Assembly (NCBI RefSeq): GCF_002705925.1
Contig: NZ_NKRE01000001.1
Location: forward strand, 2,683,282-2,747,281
From: Mycobacterium ostraviense
Lineage (GTDB): Bacteria > Actinomycetota > Actinomycetes > Mycobacteriales > Mycobacteriaceae
DNA: 64,000 nucleotides
Direction: 5' to 3'
The notes under the pieces were generated by a model. The model was not told the DNA's origin, ran no database searches, and was given only the letters and a program-made list of their open reading frames with translations. The position numbers and the translations under genes are program-made. Of this stretch, positions 8,821-17,848 are shown one piece after another (within the stretch, counting starts at the first letter, position 1; each line of letters opens with the position of its first letter).

Positions 8821-9801
8821 GTGGGTCTGCTAGCACAGGACAATGAGCTCGGTGGTGATTTCTCCGCCCGTGCCGAACCCTACCGGCGCGAACTGCTGGC
8901 GCACTGCTACCGGATGACGGGATCGCTACACGACGCCGAGGATCTGGTGCAGGAGACGTTGCTGCGCGCCTGGAAATCCTACGACCGGTTCGAAGGCAAG
9001 TCGTCGATACGGACCTGGCTGCATCGGATCGCCACCAACACCTGCCTGAGCGCTCTGGAGGGCCGGCAGCGCCGGCCGTTGCCGACAGGGCTGGGGACGT
9101 CCAGCTCGGATCCGACGGCGGAGTTGGTCGAGCGCGGTGAAGTGCCCTGGCTCGAGCCGCTGCCGGAACTGACGGACGATCCGGCGGATCCGTCGGTCAT
9201 CGTCGGGTCGCGTGAATCGGTCCGATTGGCGTTTGTGGCCGCGCTGCAGCATCTGTCACCCCGGCAGCGGGCGGTGCTGTTGCTGCGCGACGTGCTGCAG
9301 TGGAAGTCGGCCGAAGTGGCCGAGGCGATCGGCACCACCACGGTCGCCGTCAACAGCCTGCTACAGCGGGCCCGGTCCCAGCTGGAGACCGTGCGCCCCA
9401 GCGCCGAGGACCGATTGAGCGCGCCGGACTCGCCGCAGGCCCAGGATTTGCTGGCCCGCTACCTCGCCGCGTTCGAGACCTACGACATCGACCGGCTGGT
9501 GGAGCTGTTCACCGCCGAGGCGATCTGGGAGATGCCGCCCTACGTCGGCTGGTACCGCGGCGCGCGGGACATCATCACGCTCATTCACCAGCAATGTCCC
9601 GCCGAATCGCCCGGCGATATGCGCATGCTCCCGTTGGTGGCCAACGGCCAGCCCGCCGCGGCCATGTACATGCGCGCGGGTCAGCGGCATGTGCCGTTCC
9701 AGTTGCATGTGCTGGACATGGTCGACGGCCGGGTGTCGCACGTGGTGGCTTTTCTCGACGGCTCACTGTTCCCGAAGTTCGGTCTGCCCGGTTCGCTGTG
9801 A
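8821..9801 (+). CDS. sigG: ECF-type RNA polymerase sigma factor SigG
   Basis: An extracytoplasmic-function sigma factor of 326 residues from GTG 8821. Sigma-2 is at residues 20-85 (CYRMTGSLHDAEDLVQETLL, then KSSIRTWLHRIATN) and sigma-4 at about 140-190 (LSPRQRAVLLLRDVLQWKSA). A SnoaL-like domain follows (about 210-310), typical of the SigG subfamily. The open frame runs far upstream of 8821, but that part is antisense to the lipase and is not sigma-like. Annotated H37Rv SigG is longer, so the start is uncertain. SigG responds to DNA damage in M. tuberculosis. No anti-sigma gene is adjacent. The stop overlaps the ATG at 9801 of the broken gene that follows. Confidence 0.9.
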   Translation: MGLLAQDNELGGDFSARAEPYRRELLAHCYRMTGSLHDAEDLVQETLLRAWKSYDRFEGKSSIRTWLHRIATNTCLSALEGRQRRPLPTGLGTSSSDPTAELVERGEVPWLEPLPELTDDPADPSVIVGSRESVRLAFVAALQHLSPRQRAVLLLRDVLQWKSAEVAEAIGTTTVAVNSLLQRARSQLETVRPSAEDRLSAPDSPQAQDLLARYLAAFETYDIDRLVELFTAEAIWEMPPYVGWYRGARDIITLIHQQCPAESPGDMRMLPLVANGQPAAAMYMRAGQRHVPFQLHVLDMVDGRVSHVVAFLDGSLFPKFGLPGSL

Positions 9802-11210
9802 TGGCCGTCGTCGCGTCTGTCCCCGGTAAGCCCACTGCTGCTGTTGGGCGCCTTCGACATCGGCAGCGTGGGCTACATCGCCGAGGAATTCTTCGCTTCC
9901 GGCACCGCCGCTTCCTACGCTCCGGTGTCCGAACTCGGCCCCGACGGCCGCTGGACGGCAACACCTTCGGGCGCCGCCGACTACGCCACTCGGATCGTCG
10001 CGCTGACCCCCGCCGACCAGACTCGATTCAACGGTACGGTGCTGGTCGAATGGCTCAACGTCAGCGGCGGCATCGATGCCCCCGCCGCGTGGATGATGGG
10101 CCACCGCGAGATCATTCGCGCCGGCTACGCCTACGTCGCGGTCTCGGCCCAGCAGGTGGGGGTGGCCGGCGGCGCCGGCCTGCTTGGCGTCGACATGTCG
10201 CTGAAAAGGCAAGAGCCGGCGCGCTATGCGTCCCTGCAGCATCCGGGCGACGCGTTCTGCTACGACATCTTCTCCCAGGCCGGGACGCTGATCAAAGACC
10301 ATGACATGCTGCGCGGGCTACACCCGTTGTCGCGTGGGTGAATCCCAATCGGCGATGTTCCTGACCACCTACATCAATGCGGTCGATCCGCTGGTCGAAT
10401 GCTACGACGGGTGCCTGGTGCACTCGCGTTTTGCGCCTGCCGCTCCGCTGGACGGCAGTTCCCTCTTCGACCAATCGCCGACCAGCACACCACGAGCCGT
10501 CAAGTTCCGTCCGGACCTCCGGGTTCCGCTGCTGACGATCATCACCGAAACCGACCTTTTCGGCGGTGTGGGACATGGCTATTTCTACGCGAGACAGCCC
10601 GACACCCGGTGGCTGCGGGTCTGGGAGATTCCCGGTGCCGCTCATGCCGACAACTACACGATCCAGGTGGCGCCCATCGACACCGGCTTCGCGCCGCTCG
10701 AAACCCTGGTCGCCGCCTACGCGCCGACCACAAGTCTGATGGGGCGCCGACTTGACCACTACATCAATTTCGCGCCGCAACACCACTATGTGGTACAGGC
10801 CGCGCTTGCCGCACTGAACGGGTGGGTGTGCACCGGCGAGCCCGCGCCGGCGGCACCGCGCATCGCGGTGCACGACGCCGATCAACCCCGCCCCGTTCTG
10901 GATGCCAACGGCCTGGCTTGCGGCGGCGTCAGGACGCCGTGGGTGGATGTTCCGATTGCGCGCACGTCGGGGCTTGGCACCGAAGAAAGCGTCGTGTCCG
11001 CGATTTTCGGCACCGGCGAACCCTTCGACGGCGCCATGCTGCGCCGAATGTACCCGGGCGGGAGCCGACGAATATCTCGGCGAGTTCACCGCCGCACTGG
11101 ACCGAGCGATTCAACGCGGCTTTATCCTGCCCGCGGACCGAAGCGAGATTCTGCAGCTCGCCGCCGCGATCTATCCCCGCGACGCGGCGCGGCGGCCGGC
11201 GGTCCGGTGA
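9802..11210 (+). pseudogene. Broken alpha/beta hydrolase-like gene downstream of sigG
   Basis: Three reading frames together make one protein of about 450 residues. Frame one, to 10341, has LLLLGAFDIGSVGYIAEEFF and ends after LIKDHDMLRGL. A second frame, from about 10325, begins with GESQSAMFLTTYINAV, a nucleophile-elbow-like motif, and runs to about 11060. A third gives ADEYLGEFTAALDRAI and stops at 11210. This fits the large 'alpha/beta hydrolase domain' proteins that carry GESQSA. ATG 9801, overlapping the sigG stop, is in yet another frame, so a further shift near the start is likely. I recall no gene here between Rv0182c and Rv0181c in H37Rv. Sequencing error at GC-rich runs is the alternative. 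Confidence 0.7.
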
Positions 11211-11498
11211 CGCACCCAGCGACGCTCCGGCTCAACGCGTCCCGGTGATCAGCGGAAAATCCGGTGGCCCCGCGTGGCGAAGCTGCCGGCTCGGCGTCAT
11301 CCGCACTCGCGACCACGCCGGCGGCTGTGCGGTAGTCGAATCAGGGCCGAACACAACCAGATTCGAGGATGCCCGGCGCGGGCGGTAGCGTAGGGCAGTG
11401 CAGTGCAGCCGCTGGGCGGCCGCAGCCGCCGTGACGCCACCGTGTCCCGACGCTCCGCAGCACGCCACACCGGCTGCGCACGCCGGTACTGTGAAACC

Positions 11499-12224
11499 AT
11501 GCCCGCCACCGTGGAGATCCGGCGAGCGGCCGAGCGGGCCGTCACGACGACCTCCTGGCTGACATCTCGACATTGCTTCTCGTTCGGCGACCACTACGAC
11601 CCGGACAACACCCACCATGGGCTGCTGCTGGTCAGCAACGACGACGTCGTGCAACCCGGGACCGGATTCGACACCCACCCGCACCGCGACATGGAGATCG
11701 TGACCTGGGTACTGGAAGGTGAACTGACCCATCGGGATTCGATGGGCAACCACGGCGTGATCTACCCCGGTCTGGCTCAGCGCATGTCGGCGGGCAGCGG
11801 AATTGTGCATTCGGAGAAGAACGAGTCGGCCACGCAGCCAGTGCATTTCGTGCAGATGTGGATAGTGCCCGACCAGACCGGCATTGACCCGGGCTACCAG
11901 CAGCATGATGTCGGCGATGACCTGTCGAACGGCGGTCTGGTCACCATCGCCTCGGGCATCAACGGACACGGCGCCGCGATCACGCTGCACAACCGCAGCG
12001 CTGCCCTGCACGCGGCGCGATTGCGGCCCGGCGACACGGTCGACGTCCCCCCGGCGCCTTATCTGCATCTGTTTGTCGCCCGCGGCCGGGTTGCCCTGGA
12101 GGGGTCCGGCGAGCTGGCCGAAGGGGATGCGGTCCGCTGCACCGACGCCGGTGCCCGGCGGTTGACCGCCGACCGCCCCGCGGAAGTCCTGGTGTGGGAG
12201 ATGCACGCAAACCTGGGGTCCTGA
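11499..12224 (+). CDS. Pirin-family protein (Rv0181c-like)
   Basis: A 241-residue bicupin of the pirin family, starting MPATVEIRRAAERAVTTTSW at ATG 11499. The N-terminal cupin has the metal ligands His60 and His62 (THPHRDMEIVTW) and His104 and Glu106 (VHSEKNES). HFVQMWIVP leads into the second cupin. Bacterial pirins are iron-binding proteins, some with quercetinase activity; the role here is unknown. It precedes the YhgE/Pip-like gene by 47 bases in the same direction. The 288 bases upstream hold no other gene that I can support. Confidence 0.88.
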   Translation: MPATVEIRRAAERAVTTTSWLTSRHCFSFGDHYDPDNTHHGLLLVSNDDVVQPGTGFDTHPHRDMEIVTWVLEGELTHRDSMGNHGVIYPGLAQRMSAGSGIVHSEKNESATQPVHFVQMWIVPDQTGIDPGYQQHDVGDDLSNGGLVTIASGINGHGAAITLHNRSAALHAARLRPGDTVDVPPAPYLHLFVARGRVALEGSGELAEGDAVRCTDAGARRLTADRPAEVLVWEMHANLGS

Positions 12225-12271
12225 CCCCGCTCTGACACCACATAAAGTGGGCACGACAGACAGGAGCCCAC

Positions 12272-13654
12272 ATGTCTCAATCGCAGCCGCGGCACGCCGC
12301 ACCGAACCCCAAGCGCGGCATCAAGTCGGTTCGGACCGTGCGGTTCTGGGCGGCGCCGATCCTCATCACACTGGCACTCATGTCGGCACTGGCAGCCCTG
12401 TACCTGGGCGGAATCCTGAACCCGGGCACCAACCTGCGCCACTTCCCCATCGCGGTGGTCAACCAGGATGCCGGGCCCACCGGCAAGCAGATTGTCGAGG
12501 GTCTGGTGGCCGGATTGGACAAGAACAAGTACGACGTGCGCGTCGTCTCCCACCACGAGGCCAAGCGGCTACTGGACCGGGCTGAGGTCTACGGTTCGGC
12601 CGTCATTCCACCGACCTTCTCATCGAGCCTGCGAGATTACGCGATGAGCGCCGTGCAGCCGATCCGCGCGGACCGGCCCACGATTACCATCTCGACCAAT
12701 CCGCGCGCGGGCACCCTGGGCTCGAGCATCGCCGCCCAGACGTTGACCCAGGCGATGACCGTGGTGAATACCAAAGTTGGGCAACGACTTACCGCCGATG
12801 TTGCCGCGCAGACCGGCGGCGCGCCGCTGGCCGGAGCCGCCGCGCTGGGGCTGACCAATCCGATCGACGTCAAATCCACGGTCTACAACCCGCTGCCTAA
12901 TGGAACCGGTAATGGCCTGTCAGCCTTCTACTATTCACTGTTGCTGCTGCTGGCCGGATTTACCGGCAGCATCGTGGTCAGCACGCTGGTGGACTCGATG
13001 CTCGGTTACGTACCAGCCGAATTCGGCCCGGTGTATCGCTTCTCCGAGCAGGTCCGCATCTCACGCTTCCGCACCCTGCTGCTGAAGTGGGGATTGATGA
13101 CGGTGCTGGCCCTGCTGACGTCGGCGGTGTACCTGGCGATCGGCCATGGCCTGGGCATGCCCATTTCGCTCGGCTGGCAATTGTGGCTGTACGGAGTGTT
13201 CGCGATCGTCGCGGTGGGCGTCACTTCCAGCTCGCTGATCGCGGTGCTGGGATCGATGGGCTTACTGGTGAGCATGTTGGTCTTCGTCATCCTCGGGCTA
13301 CCGTCGGCGGGCGCCACCGTTCCCCTGGAGGCGGTGCCGTCGTTCTTCCGCTGGCTGGCCACATTCGAGCCGATGCACCAAGTGTTCCTGGGGGTACGGT
13401 CGCTGCTCTACCTCGACGGTCACGCCGACGCCGGGCTGTCGCACGCCCTGGCGATGACCTCCATCGGTTTGGTCATCGGCCTGCTGTTGGGGGGCATCAT
13501 CACCCACCTGTACGACCGCAAGGGGTTCCACCGGATACAGGGGGCGGTCGAGATGGCCATTGCGGCGGAGCACCAAGCGCAGCACCAGGCACGGGAACGG
13601 GCCCGCGCCGGCACCGCCGACAGCGCAAGCGAAAATTCAAGCCAGCAAACGTAA
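12272..13654 (+). CDS. YhgE/Pip-type integral membrane protein (Rv0180c-like)
   Basis: A 460-residue membrane protein. One N-terminal helix (about residues 30-50, ILITLALMSALAALYLGG) is followed by an extracytoplasmic domain of about 150 residues (FPIAVVNQDAGP; SAVIPPTF), then at least five helices from about residue 215 and a polar alanine-rich tail. This is the layout of the YhgE/Pip and ABC-2-like permease families. Start ATG 12272 has a CAGGAG ribosome site. The N-terminal NQDAGP pattern is typical of such proteins. Function is unknown. It continues the sigG-to-lprO rightward block. Confidence 0.82.
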   Translation: MSQSQPRHAAPNPKRGIKSVRTVRFWAAPILITLALMSALAALYLGGILNPGTNLRHFPIAVVNQDAGPTGKQIVEGLVAGLDKNKYDVRVVSHHEAKRLLDRAEVYGSAVIPPTFSSSLRDYAMSAVQPIRADRPTITISTNPRAGTLGSSIAAQTLTQAMTVVNTKVGQRLTADVAAQTGGAPLAGAAALGLTNPIDVKSTVYNPLPNGTGNGLSAFYYSLLLLLAGFTGSIVVSTLVDSMLGYVPAEFGPVYRFSEQVRISRFRTLLLKWGLMTVLALLTSAVYLAIGHGLGMPISLGWQLWLYGVFAIVAVGVTSSSLIAVLGSMGLLVSMLVFVILGLPSAGATVPLEAVPSFFRWLATFEPMHQVFLGVRSLLYLDGHADAGLSHALAMTSIGLVIGLLLGGIITHLYDRKGFHRIQGAVEMAIAAEHQAQHQARERARAGTADSASENSSQQT

Positions 13655-13693
13655 TTCGACCGCGGCCGGGTCGTCACAGCGCCGTTATTAAAG

Positions 13694-13721
13694 TTGACAG
13701 TGTGACGGATGTGACTAATTC
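13694..13721 (+). promoter_or_regulatory. SigA-like promoter for lprO
   Basis: TTGACA (13694-13699) and TAATTC (13716-13721) are separated by 16 bases and lie about 40 bases before the lprO GTG. The match to the SigA consensus (TTGACA, TATAAT) is good and the place is right. Confidence 0.5.
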
Positions 13722-13759
13722 TGGGATGGCTGCTTCCCGATCGGGACGAAAGGGCTACC

Positions 13760-14842
13760 GTGCTGACGCCATCTGCCAGCCTGCGCCGACTTGCGGCTTG
13801 TCTTGCCATGGCGGCTGCATGCGCCACGCTCACGGCCACCACGGGACAACCCCTCGCCCACGCCGCCGACGGTCGCGAGATGCTCGAGCACGCCATCGCC
13901 ACGACCAAGGGCTCCTACCTGGTGTACAACTTCGGCGGCGGACATCCGATGCCGCTGCTCAACGGCGAGGGCGGCCGCTACGAGATGAACAACGGCGGCC
14001 ATCTCATGATCATCAAGAATGCGTCGCAGCGGCTGCAGCCGCACCTCTTGGTCGACACCCACACTGGTGACCAGGCGCGCTGCGAACACAATGCCGGGGC
14101 GCGCACCAACGAAGGGCTCTGGCAGGCATCGGAGATCTACGCACCGCTGCAGGCCTGGCAGCGCATGGGACAGCCGACAATCGCGATCAACGCCAACTTC
14201 TTCGACGTGCGCCCGCAAAAGGGTGGCTCCTGGCGTTCGACCGGTTGCAGTTCGCCATTGGGCGCGTTCGTCGACAACACCCACGGCCAGGGCCGCGCCA
14301 ACCAGGCGGTCACCGGCACCGTCGCCTACGCCGGCAAACAGGGCCTGTCCGGCGGAAACGAGACCTGGACCTCGCTGGCCACCATGATCATCCCGGCGGG
14401 TGGCGCGCCATATGTGTTGCGGCCCAAGGGCAGAGAAGACTACGACCTGGCCACTCCAGTGATCCAGGACTTGCTCAACAAGAATGCGAAGTTCGTCGCC
14501 GTCGCCGGGATCGGGCTGTTGTCTCCCGGCAACACCGGCCAACTTCACGACGGCGGCCCGAGTGCCGCCCGCACGGCGCTGGCCTACGCCAAGCAGAAAG
14601 ACGAGATGTACATCTTCGAAGGAGGTAACTACACGCCGGACAACATTCAAGACCTCTTCCGGGGCTTGGGCAGCGATACGGCGATCCTGCTCGACGGTGG
14701 TGGGTCGTCGGCGATTGTGTTGCGCCGCGACACCGGGGGCATGTGGGCCGGCGCGGGATCGCCGAAGGGCTCGTGCGACACCCGCGAGGTCCTCTGCGAC
14801 TCCCACGAGCGGGCGCTGCCCAGTTGGCTCGCATTCAACTAG
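13760..14842 (+). CDS. lprO: Probable lipoprotein LprO (Rv0179c-like), NAGPA-type fold
   Basis: A 360-residue exported protein starting at GTG 13760 after GAAAGGG. The N-terminus is a signal peptide (basic, then CLAMAAACATLTA); a weak lipobox ends at Cys22, so lipid attachment is uncertain, and cleavage after AHA is an alternative. The mature part resembles phosphodiester glycosidase/NAGPA-type domains, with INANFFDVRPQKGG, an SLATMII strand and the C-terminal DTAILLDGGGSSAIV. The substrate is not known. Its stop overlaps the end of the convergent DUF1275 gene by 8 bases. Confidence 0.85.
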   Translation: MLTPSASLRRLAACLAMAAACATLTATTGQPLAHAADGREMLEHAIATTKGSYLVYNFGGGHPMPLLNGEGGRYEMNNGGHLMIIKNASQRLQPHLLVDTHTGDQARCEHNAGARTNEGLWQASEIYAPLQAWQRMGQPTIAINANFFDVRPQKGGSWRSTGCSSPLGAFVDNTHGQGRANQAVTGTVAYAGKQGLSGGNETWTSLATMIIPAGGAPYVLRPKGREDYDLATPVIQDLLNKNAKFVAVAGIGLLSPGNTGQLHDGGPSAARTALAYAKQKDEMYIFEGGNYTPDNIQDLFRGLGSDTAILLDGGGSSAIVLRRDTGGMWAGAGSPKGSCDTREVLCDSHERALPSWLAFN

Positions 14843-15542
14843 TAAGCGCCTGAGGCGTTTTGCGATCCACGGGGCCGTAGCGAAAGACCAGCAGGCTCCC
14901 CAAGATCACGGCGGCGGCCAGTGCGAGCACCGGCGCCACGGCCACCCGGGACATGATGGCACCGACCAGGGCGCCGCCGCACATCACCGCGATCACGCTG
15001 TAGCGCAGCACGTTTCGACCACCTGTGCCGCCGGCCAGCCGGCTCTCGGCGCCGATCGCGACGATGGTCGACGTCAACATCGTGGTGCTGAGTTCGCGAA
15101 TGCCGAACTCCCGAGCGATCGCGTTCTGCAAGCCGAACGTCAGCGCGGGCCCACCGATAAGAAACAGCTTGGTGCTGTCGTGATAGCGCAGTACCCCGCT
15201 GCCGGCCAGTACCGACAACGTCGCCAGCACCAAGACCTCGGTCCCCAGCGCCGCGCTGATCCAGCGTCGAGGCTCACCACCGAGCGCCCGCGTCAACCGA
15301 CCGCCGATGATCGTGCCGATGACGAAGGCGACGACGGACACCACGCCGGCGACCAGGTCGATACCCGACTGCGACTTCGGCACCAGGCAAATGCCGAGGA
15401 AGATCACGTTGCCGGTCATGTTGGCCACGAACACATGCCCGAGAACCAGCACACTGATCGCGTCGGCCAAGCCGGTGGCGAAGGTCAGCAACAGCAGCGC
15501 GGCGATCGTCAACCGGTGATACCCGGGCGAGCTGGCGGCCAT
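14835..15542 (-). CDS. DUF1275 (YoaK-type) membrane protein
   Basis: A 235-residue protein with six hydrophobic helices. It shows the family marks VANMTGNVIFLG (near residue 40) and GPALTFGLQNAIAREFG (near 130). DUF1275 proteins are of unknown function. ATG 15542 lies 22 bases after the stop of the last Mce-associated gene, on the same strand, so it may be transcribed with mce1. I do not recall a gene here in H37Rv, where Rv0178 is followed directly by lprO. It overlaps lprO tail to tail by 8 bases. Confidence 0.85.
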   Translation of the reverse strand: MAASSPGYHRLTIAALLLLTFATGLADAISVLVLGHVFVANMTGNVIFLGICLVPKSQSGIDLVAGVVSVVAFVIGTIIGGRLTRALGGEPRRWISAALGTEVLVLATLSVLAGSGVLRYHDSTKLFLIGGPALTFGLQNAIAREFGIRELSTTMLTSTIVAIGAESRLAGGTGGRNVLRYSVIAVMCGGALVGAIMSRVAVAPVLALAAAVILGSLLVFRYGPVDRKTPQALTS

Positions 15543-15564
15543 GTGACCCCTCGACAGGCCGGGG

Positions 15565-16353
15565 CTACAGCCGAGGCGTCAAATCCAGCGAGGTGATCGT
15601 CGTCATCCTGGTCACAAACCAGCGGGAGTTATCCCGCTTCATGATCAGCCGGTACGACAGATACTTCATCGCCGGAATGTTCTTGGTCAGCGGGCTGGTG
15701 GTGGTGGTGTTCGTGTACACGATGGCCACCGCATTGGGACCATCCAGCGATTCGACGGCCACGCCGGTGACCTCGGTGTTATTGGTGACCTTGGCTTGCT
15801 TGTTCGGCGCGACGATGCTGTCGACGAATTTCCGGTATTGCGCTCCGAAGTCACCGCTGAGGTAGACCGCCGCGCGATCGGCCAGCTTGTCCATGTTTTC
15901 CGGGGTGTAGGTCCACAACGTGGTGATCGCGTTCGCCGCGGTCCGCGCCACGTTGAGCTTGACGGCGACGACCGCGCGATCGGCCAGGTACGGCTGCAGG
16001 GTCGCGCCGGCAAATGCGGCAGAACCCACGAAAAGCGACACGACCAGTCCAGCGACGACTGCGGCGACTCGCTTGCCGCTGGGGCGTTTCACCTTGCCGG
16101 TCAGTCGCTCGAGGAACCCGACCTTGCCGGCGCCGTCGGCGGCGACCTCGGTGCCGGTTTCGGAATCGGTGTCGCCGCCGTCAGCTTGCTCGGACTGATC
16201 CGCTGCTGCTGCCGCAACATCGTCGCTTCCGGGTTCCGCGTCCACCGACTCAGTTGCTTGAGTCGCCTGATCGTCCAACTCGGCTTCGGCGTCGGTCTCG
16301 CCGCCGGAGACCGCCTCGGTCAGATCATCTGCAGCAGGTTGCTGATCTTCCAC
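15565..16353 (-). CDS. Mce1-associated membrane protein (Rv0178-like)
   Basis: A 262-residue protein from GTG 16353. An acidic N-terminal region of about 95 residues is rich in E, D, S and T. One membrane helix follows (VAAVVAGLVVSLFVGSAAFA), then a periplasmic NTF2-like domain ending RWFVTRMTTITSLDLTPRL. This is the Mce-associated (Mas) plan: cytoplasmic tail, single helix, extracytoplasmic domain. Mas proteins are thought to stabilise or gate Mce transporters. The open frame continues upstream, but that part overlaps the preceding gene; GTG 16353 gives a 34-base overlap, and a start further in is possible. Confidence 0.85.
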   Translation of the reverse strand: MEDQQPAADDLTEAVSGGETDAEAELDDQATQATESVDAEPGSDDVAAAAADQSEQADGGDTDSETGTEVAADGAGKVGFLERLTGKVKRPSGKRVAAVVAGLVVSLFVGSAAFAGATLQPYLADRAVVAVKLNVARTAANAITTLWTYTPENMDKLADRAAVYLSGDFGAQYRKFVDSIVAPNKQAKVTNNTEVTGVAVESLDGPNAVAIVYTNTTTTSPLTKNIPAMKYLSYRLIMKRDNSRWFVTRMTTITSLDLTPRL

Positions 16354-16874
16354 TGATTCCCTTCCTGCTTTGCCGTGGCAGCCCAACGGTTCGTGTTCTC
16401 GAAGACCTCTTTGCCATCGGGTGACTTGGAGATGACTTCGGTGGCCACCAAAATGCTGGCGCTGCCGTCGTCGTTCCACCGTTCCACGCCCGCATCCAGG
16501 ACCGTCCCCTTGGCGGGTTCTGCTTGAGCGACCTGAAGCAGGATCTCGTTCGCCTTGTCGTGGTACTGCTTGGCGAAATCGCCGGTCGCTTGGGCCAATA
16601 TCCGCTCGACGTATTCGTTGGCGTGATACGGGTCAACCGAGGTGAACTGCCCCATGAACCATTTCACGTAGTTGACCACCTCGTGCTCCCGGTGCGCAGC
16701 CCGATCCCGGGAAACGTGTGCGACCAGCATCAAGCTGGACAGCGTGACCGCCACCGCCATCACCGCGGCAGCGGAAATAGCCAGGAGCGGGAACACCCAC
16801 GGTCGCCTCGGCGGCAGTGGGCATGTGACAAGCAGGCGCCCCTCACCGGGGTGAAATCTGCGCCGCGGACTCAT
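16320..16874 (-). CDS. Mce1-associated protein (Rv0177-like)
   Basis: A 184-residue single-pass protein, the same length as H37Rv Rv0177. A short basic N-terminus leads to one membrane helix (about residues 28-50, VFPLLAISAAAVMAVAVTLS). The rest is an NTF2-like extracytoplasmic domain ending NRWAATAKQEGNQWKISNLL. ATG 16874 overlaps the stop of the preceding gene as ATGA. It is part of the accessory set of the Mce1 transporter. Confidence 0.88.
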   Translation of the reverse strand: MSPRRRFHPGEGRLLVTCPLPPRRPWVFPLLAISAAAVMAVAVTLSSLMLVAHVSRDRAAHREHEVVNYVKWFMGQFTSVDPYHANEYVERILAQATGDFAKQYHDKANEILLQVAQAEPAKGTVLDAGVERWNDDGSASILVATEVISKSPDGKEVFENTNRWAATAKQEGNQWKISNLLQMI

Positions 16875-17848
16875 TTTCCGTCCCCGGGCGGCTTCGGTTT
16901 GGTCAGTACGGTCAGATCGTCAACGCGCCATTGGTCGTCGCGGTCCCTGGCGAAGCTGACCCGGACGGTTGCGCTGATGTAGCGGATATCGGGCGGTGTG
17001 CCGCGGCGACCCTGCATGAACAGCAGCATGGTCGCCCGATTCGGCGTCGCGGATTGGATAGAACTGCCCGTCACCCAGTACTCGTTGAGGACGGGGTGCC
17101 CCTTTGCGACGGTGTCCTGCTGGGCGGCCAACTGACCGCGGTACCTGTCGGTGGTCAGCGATTGTGCTCGAGCGAAGTCCTCGCGCAACGTTTTCGGGTC
17201 GTACGTCAACATCTGGGAGACCATCTTGGGGCCCTGCGTCGCAAGCTCTGCACGGGTTCGATCGGTTGCCTTGTCGTAGGAGTACACCACCGCATAGCTC
17301 ACAGCGGCACCGCCCAGGCACAATCCGGCCGCGGTGATCAGTGCCACCGCCGTCCACCGCCGTACCGTGGCCGGCCGCCCGCCGGGATCAACGGTCCGCA
17401 CCTCGGTGCGCAACAGCATGTCGGCGAAGGTGCGCCGGTCCGGATCCCACAGCGGCCACAGCCATCCGACCATGAGCGGCGCGGTGTCGACCAGGTGGGC
17501 GAGGTCGCGCACCATCAGCCGCCATGGGCCGACGGCGTCTCCGTCATGGCGTACCACCGCGATTCCGCACACGGCGCGTCCCAGGGTCCAACCGGTCAGG
17601 GCGGGCGCTAGCCACCGGTTGACCGACATCAGCAGGGTCACCAGGGCCAGGATGGCGACACACACCCACCACCATGCGTTGTCCGACGGCACGGTAAACG
17701 AGACCTGCGCCAGGGTCGCTACCACCGCGATGCCCGGCAGCACATCAACGGCGAACGCAGCCGCCCGCAAATGCCATGGCGCCAAAGCCTTTTCGGCTAG
17801 GGCTTGGACGGTCTCGGGGGTCTGGATCTCCTCGACCACCACCGTCAC
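16871..17848 (-). CDS. Mce1-associated RDD-domain membrane protein (Rv0176-like)
   Basis: A 325-residue protein from GTG 17848, which overlaps the preceding TGA as GTGA. The N-terminal half is an RDD domain with about three helices (LRAAAFAVDVLPGIAVVATL; ALVTLLMSVNRWLAPALTG; RDLAHLVDTAPLMVGWLWPL). A further helix near residue 165 (ALITAAGLCLGGAAVSYAVV) leads to a Mas-type extracytoplasmic domain ending DDQWRVDDLTVLTKP. It is thus a fusion of an RDD module to the Mas layout, as in Rv0176 (322 residues). Confidence 0.88.
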   Translation of the reverse strand: MTVVVEEIQTPETVQALAEKALAPWHLRAAAFAVDVLPGIAVVATLAQVSFTVPSDNAWWWVCVAILALVTLLMSVNRWLAPALTGWTLGRAVCGIAVVRHDGDAVGPWRLMVRDLAHLVDTAPLMVGWLWPLWDPDRRTFADMLLRTEVRTVDPGGRPATVRRWTAVALITAAGLCLGGAAVSYAVVYSYDKATDRTRAELATQGPKMVSQMLTYDPKTLREDFARAQSLTTDRYRGQLAAQQDTVAKGHPVLNEYWVTGSSIQSATPNRATMLLFMQGRRGTPPDIRYISATVRVSFARDRDDQWRVDDLTVLTKPKPPGDGK

